Made by a program: the position numbers and the translations under genes. Shown in pieces: positions 62,475 to 64,000 of a stretch of DNA of 64,000 nucleotides. Positions within the stretch are counted from its first letter, which is position 1. Each line of letters opens with the position of its first letter. The notes beneath the pieces are model-generated. The model was not told the origin of the DNA, made no database searches, and worked only from the letters and a program-made list of their open reading frames with translations. The stretch is from Nilaparvata lugens (taxonomy: Eukaryota > Arthropoda > Insecta > Hemiptera > Delphacidae): assembly GCF_014356525.2 (NCBI RefSeq), contig NC_052511.1, positions 10,288,189 to 10,352,188 on the forward strand, read 5' to 3'.

Positions 62475-62830
62475 TCATTTATGCAAATGATCAGTAGTCA
62501 CTCGTTATTAATGGCGACTGTTACAAAGAATGCAACAGAAATATTATTTACAGCCAACACGATATCTGGAATCACGTCATCACCACAGTAAACTCAACCA
62601 TTTTAATGCCAAGTTAAAAGATTAATGTCCATGATGGAGGATGGAATGAACGCTAGCTGGAGAATTGAGTCGACAAAATAAGAGCCATCGATTGACCAAT
62701 CACGGAGCAGAGTTCTTGTTTTGTTCGGAGGCAATAAACAAAAGTTAGACCGGAGTGTATGTAGTTCTAACGAGCTGGAATTCAGCCAACAGTTCATGTT
62801 TTACTTAGCAGAAATCCTTTGCTAGTTCCA
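62475..62830. promoter_or_regulatory. candidate upstream regulatory block
   Basis: Single-copy-looking DNA just beyond the satellite, about 3 kb upstream of the Ubx ATG. It has the POU octamer ATGCAAAT at 62481-62488, TTAATGGCG (62508-62516, a GCCAT core on the minus strand), GAGCCATCGATTG (62682 onward) and CCAAT at 62696-62700. Motif-level evidence only. Confidence 0.3.
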
Positions 62831-63039
62831 CCGTGCGGTAGACATAGACAGATGCAGATCAACTGGAGAAATGCAGCACAGTTGCTGCTAAGTAGTGAAA
62901 TAGTCAGTAGTGAATAGTTGGCAGTGAGTAGAGATGCTCTAATAATTCAGTCTCGTCTGTTAGAAGTTTGCTTAGCTCTACACAGTCTGCAGCGATGTTA
63001 GTGTAATCATTAATCTCATCATGGCTAGATCCTTCACAA

Positions 63040-63300
63040 AACTACTGAGTATTATCATAGAGTACATAGACAAACTAAAAACAAGTAAAAGTCTAGTAAA
63101 TGCTAGGAGTATAGTATGGTAGTCTATGGTAATACTCCATCCATTCTACTGCTTATGAGTATTATCATAGAGTAACTTACTTGACTTCTAGACAAACTAT
63201 GAATAAGTTAGAGTGTAGTAAGATAGTACGTAGTATGATAATACTCCAACAAAATAGGATGATAATCTATCAGTAAAGAAGTATAGTTGATCCATGGTAA
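63040..63300. repeat. two-unit repeat with inverted GAGTATTATCATAG ends
   Basis: GAGTATTATCATAGAGTA opens units at about 63048 and 63158. Each closes with GGTAATACTCC or TGATAATACTCC, the near complement, so each unit is itself a small foldback. Confidence 0.75.
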
Positions 63301-63303
63301 AAC

Positions 63304-63578
63304 CATAGAGAAACAATAGCGTAAGTAGATATCCCATGGTAAAGGGAATTTAAGTCGCAACTTCTACTGTTATCTCAAGCCGATTACTGTCGATTATTAT
63401 CAATTCTTACTGTTTTGTTGGGGTGAGAGTGTAGGAACGGCACAATTTGAGAGACTACTAGCGTCACACAGCTGCATGGGAAAGAACTACGTGAACTATC
63501 TGCTTGGGATAACAGTAAAAGTTGCGACATAAACGCCCTATACCATGGGATTTCTACTTACGCTATCGTTTCTCTATG
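63304..63578. mobile_element. foldback MITE family A (copy 3), with target duplication
   Basis: CATAGAGAAACAATAGCG and CGCTATCGTTTCTCTATG are terminal inverted repeats. GTAAAAC lies immediately on both sides. Full-length, 275 bp, non-coding. Its presence upstream of Ubx shows the family is not confined to the intron. Confidence 0.93.
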
Positions 63579-63834
63579 GTAAAACTCAGTTATCACCCTA
63601 AAAAAATGGGATGATAACCTATGGTGACAAAACATGGTAGTTGATCAATTTTTTAATACTCTCACAAAATTATAAAATATATTAAATGAAGGAGAGACAA
63701 GATTTTGGGGTTGAGATAGAGGAGAGGAACTGGTGTAATCCCGAATTATGTTTGAGGAAATTATATTATCATAGAGTAATGATACTATTAAGAGTAAATA
63801 CTGTTTTCCTGGATTATTATTTGTCTCTGATTAT

Positions 63835-63955
63835 ATTTTATTTATTTATTTATATTCTTCACAAAGAAGCACTGATTGGGAGAGAAAAACTAAGGATATT
63901 CCTTGTACTATTTCTCTTCCAAATTTACATTTTAAAAGTCCAAAATAGGGTTATG
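63835..63955 (-). repeat. dispersed repeat tail (minus orientation)
   Basis: GGGAGAGAAAAACTAAGGATA and TTGTACTATTTCTCTTCCAA match the tail family seen at 20200 and 51650. Confidence 0.7.
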
Positions 63956-64000
63956 ATTTCACTTTACTAAAATTTAGTCCATTTCCACTCAAAAACAACG

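Overview
The window is AT-rich, intron-dominated insect DNA. It contains one gene that can be named with confidence: the first coding exon of the Hox gene Ultrabithorax (Ubx) on the minus strand at 58964-59612. The call rests on the conserved N-terminus (MNSYFEQ...), the SPYDAS and VRPAACTPDSR blocks, and the hexapeptide context SNHTFYPWMAIAG, followed by a consensus 5' splice site. The homeobox exon is not in the window. It must lie below position 1, so positions 1-58963 are the 5' (proximal) part of a very long Ubx intron 1. The repeat content (foldback MITEs, tRNA-derived SINE, TTAA piggyBac-like element) together with the base composition suggests a hemipteran, most likely a planthopper such as Nilaparvata lugens. 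That species guess is inference.

Layout. 60.35-64.0 kb is intergenic DNA upstream of Ubx: a tandem duplication, a ~105-bp satellite, a single-copy-looking block with POU, GCCAT and CCAAT motifs, and a foldback MITE with an apparent 7-bp target duplication. 59.6-60.35 kb is the Ubx leader and a locally GC/CpG-rich promoter region with CCAAT boxes. 58.96-59.61 kb is the coding exon. Directly inside the intron, almost touching the splice donor, is a five-unit ~137-bp tandem array (58.3-58.95 kb). The remaining 58 kb of intron is a mosaic of non-autonomous elements, tandem duplications, purine/pyrimidine tracts and AT-rich DNA. At least ten short-element families recur in several copies. I see no transposase, reverse transcriptase or other transposon coding region of usable length.

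Between the repeats a few less AT-rich, apparently single-copy blocks stand out as possible cis-regulatory DNA of the Hox locus: 1.6-1.9 kb (a full match to the CTCF core consensus), 5.0-5.3 kb (clustered Exd/Hox-type and Hth-type sites), 26.5-27.0 kb and 35.2-35.65 kb (GCCAT cores, the first with GAGA tracts), 32.7-33.1 kb, 45.8-46.1 kb and 52.38-52.5 kb (CTCF-like core among CGATA motifs). These are motif-level inferences. No new multi-gene system is present. What is interesting is the possible regulatory architecture of a Hox intron that has been heavily invaded by short elements.
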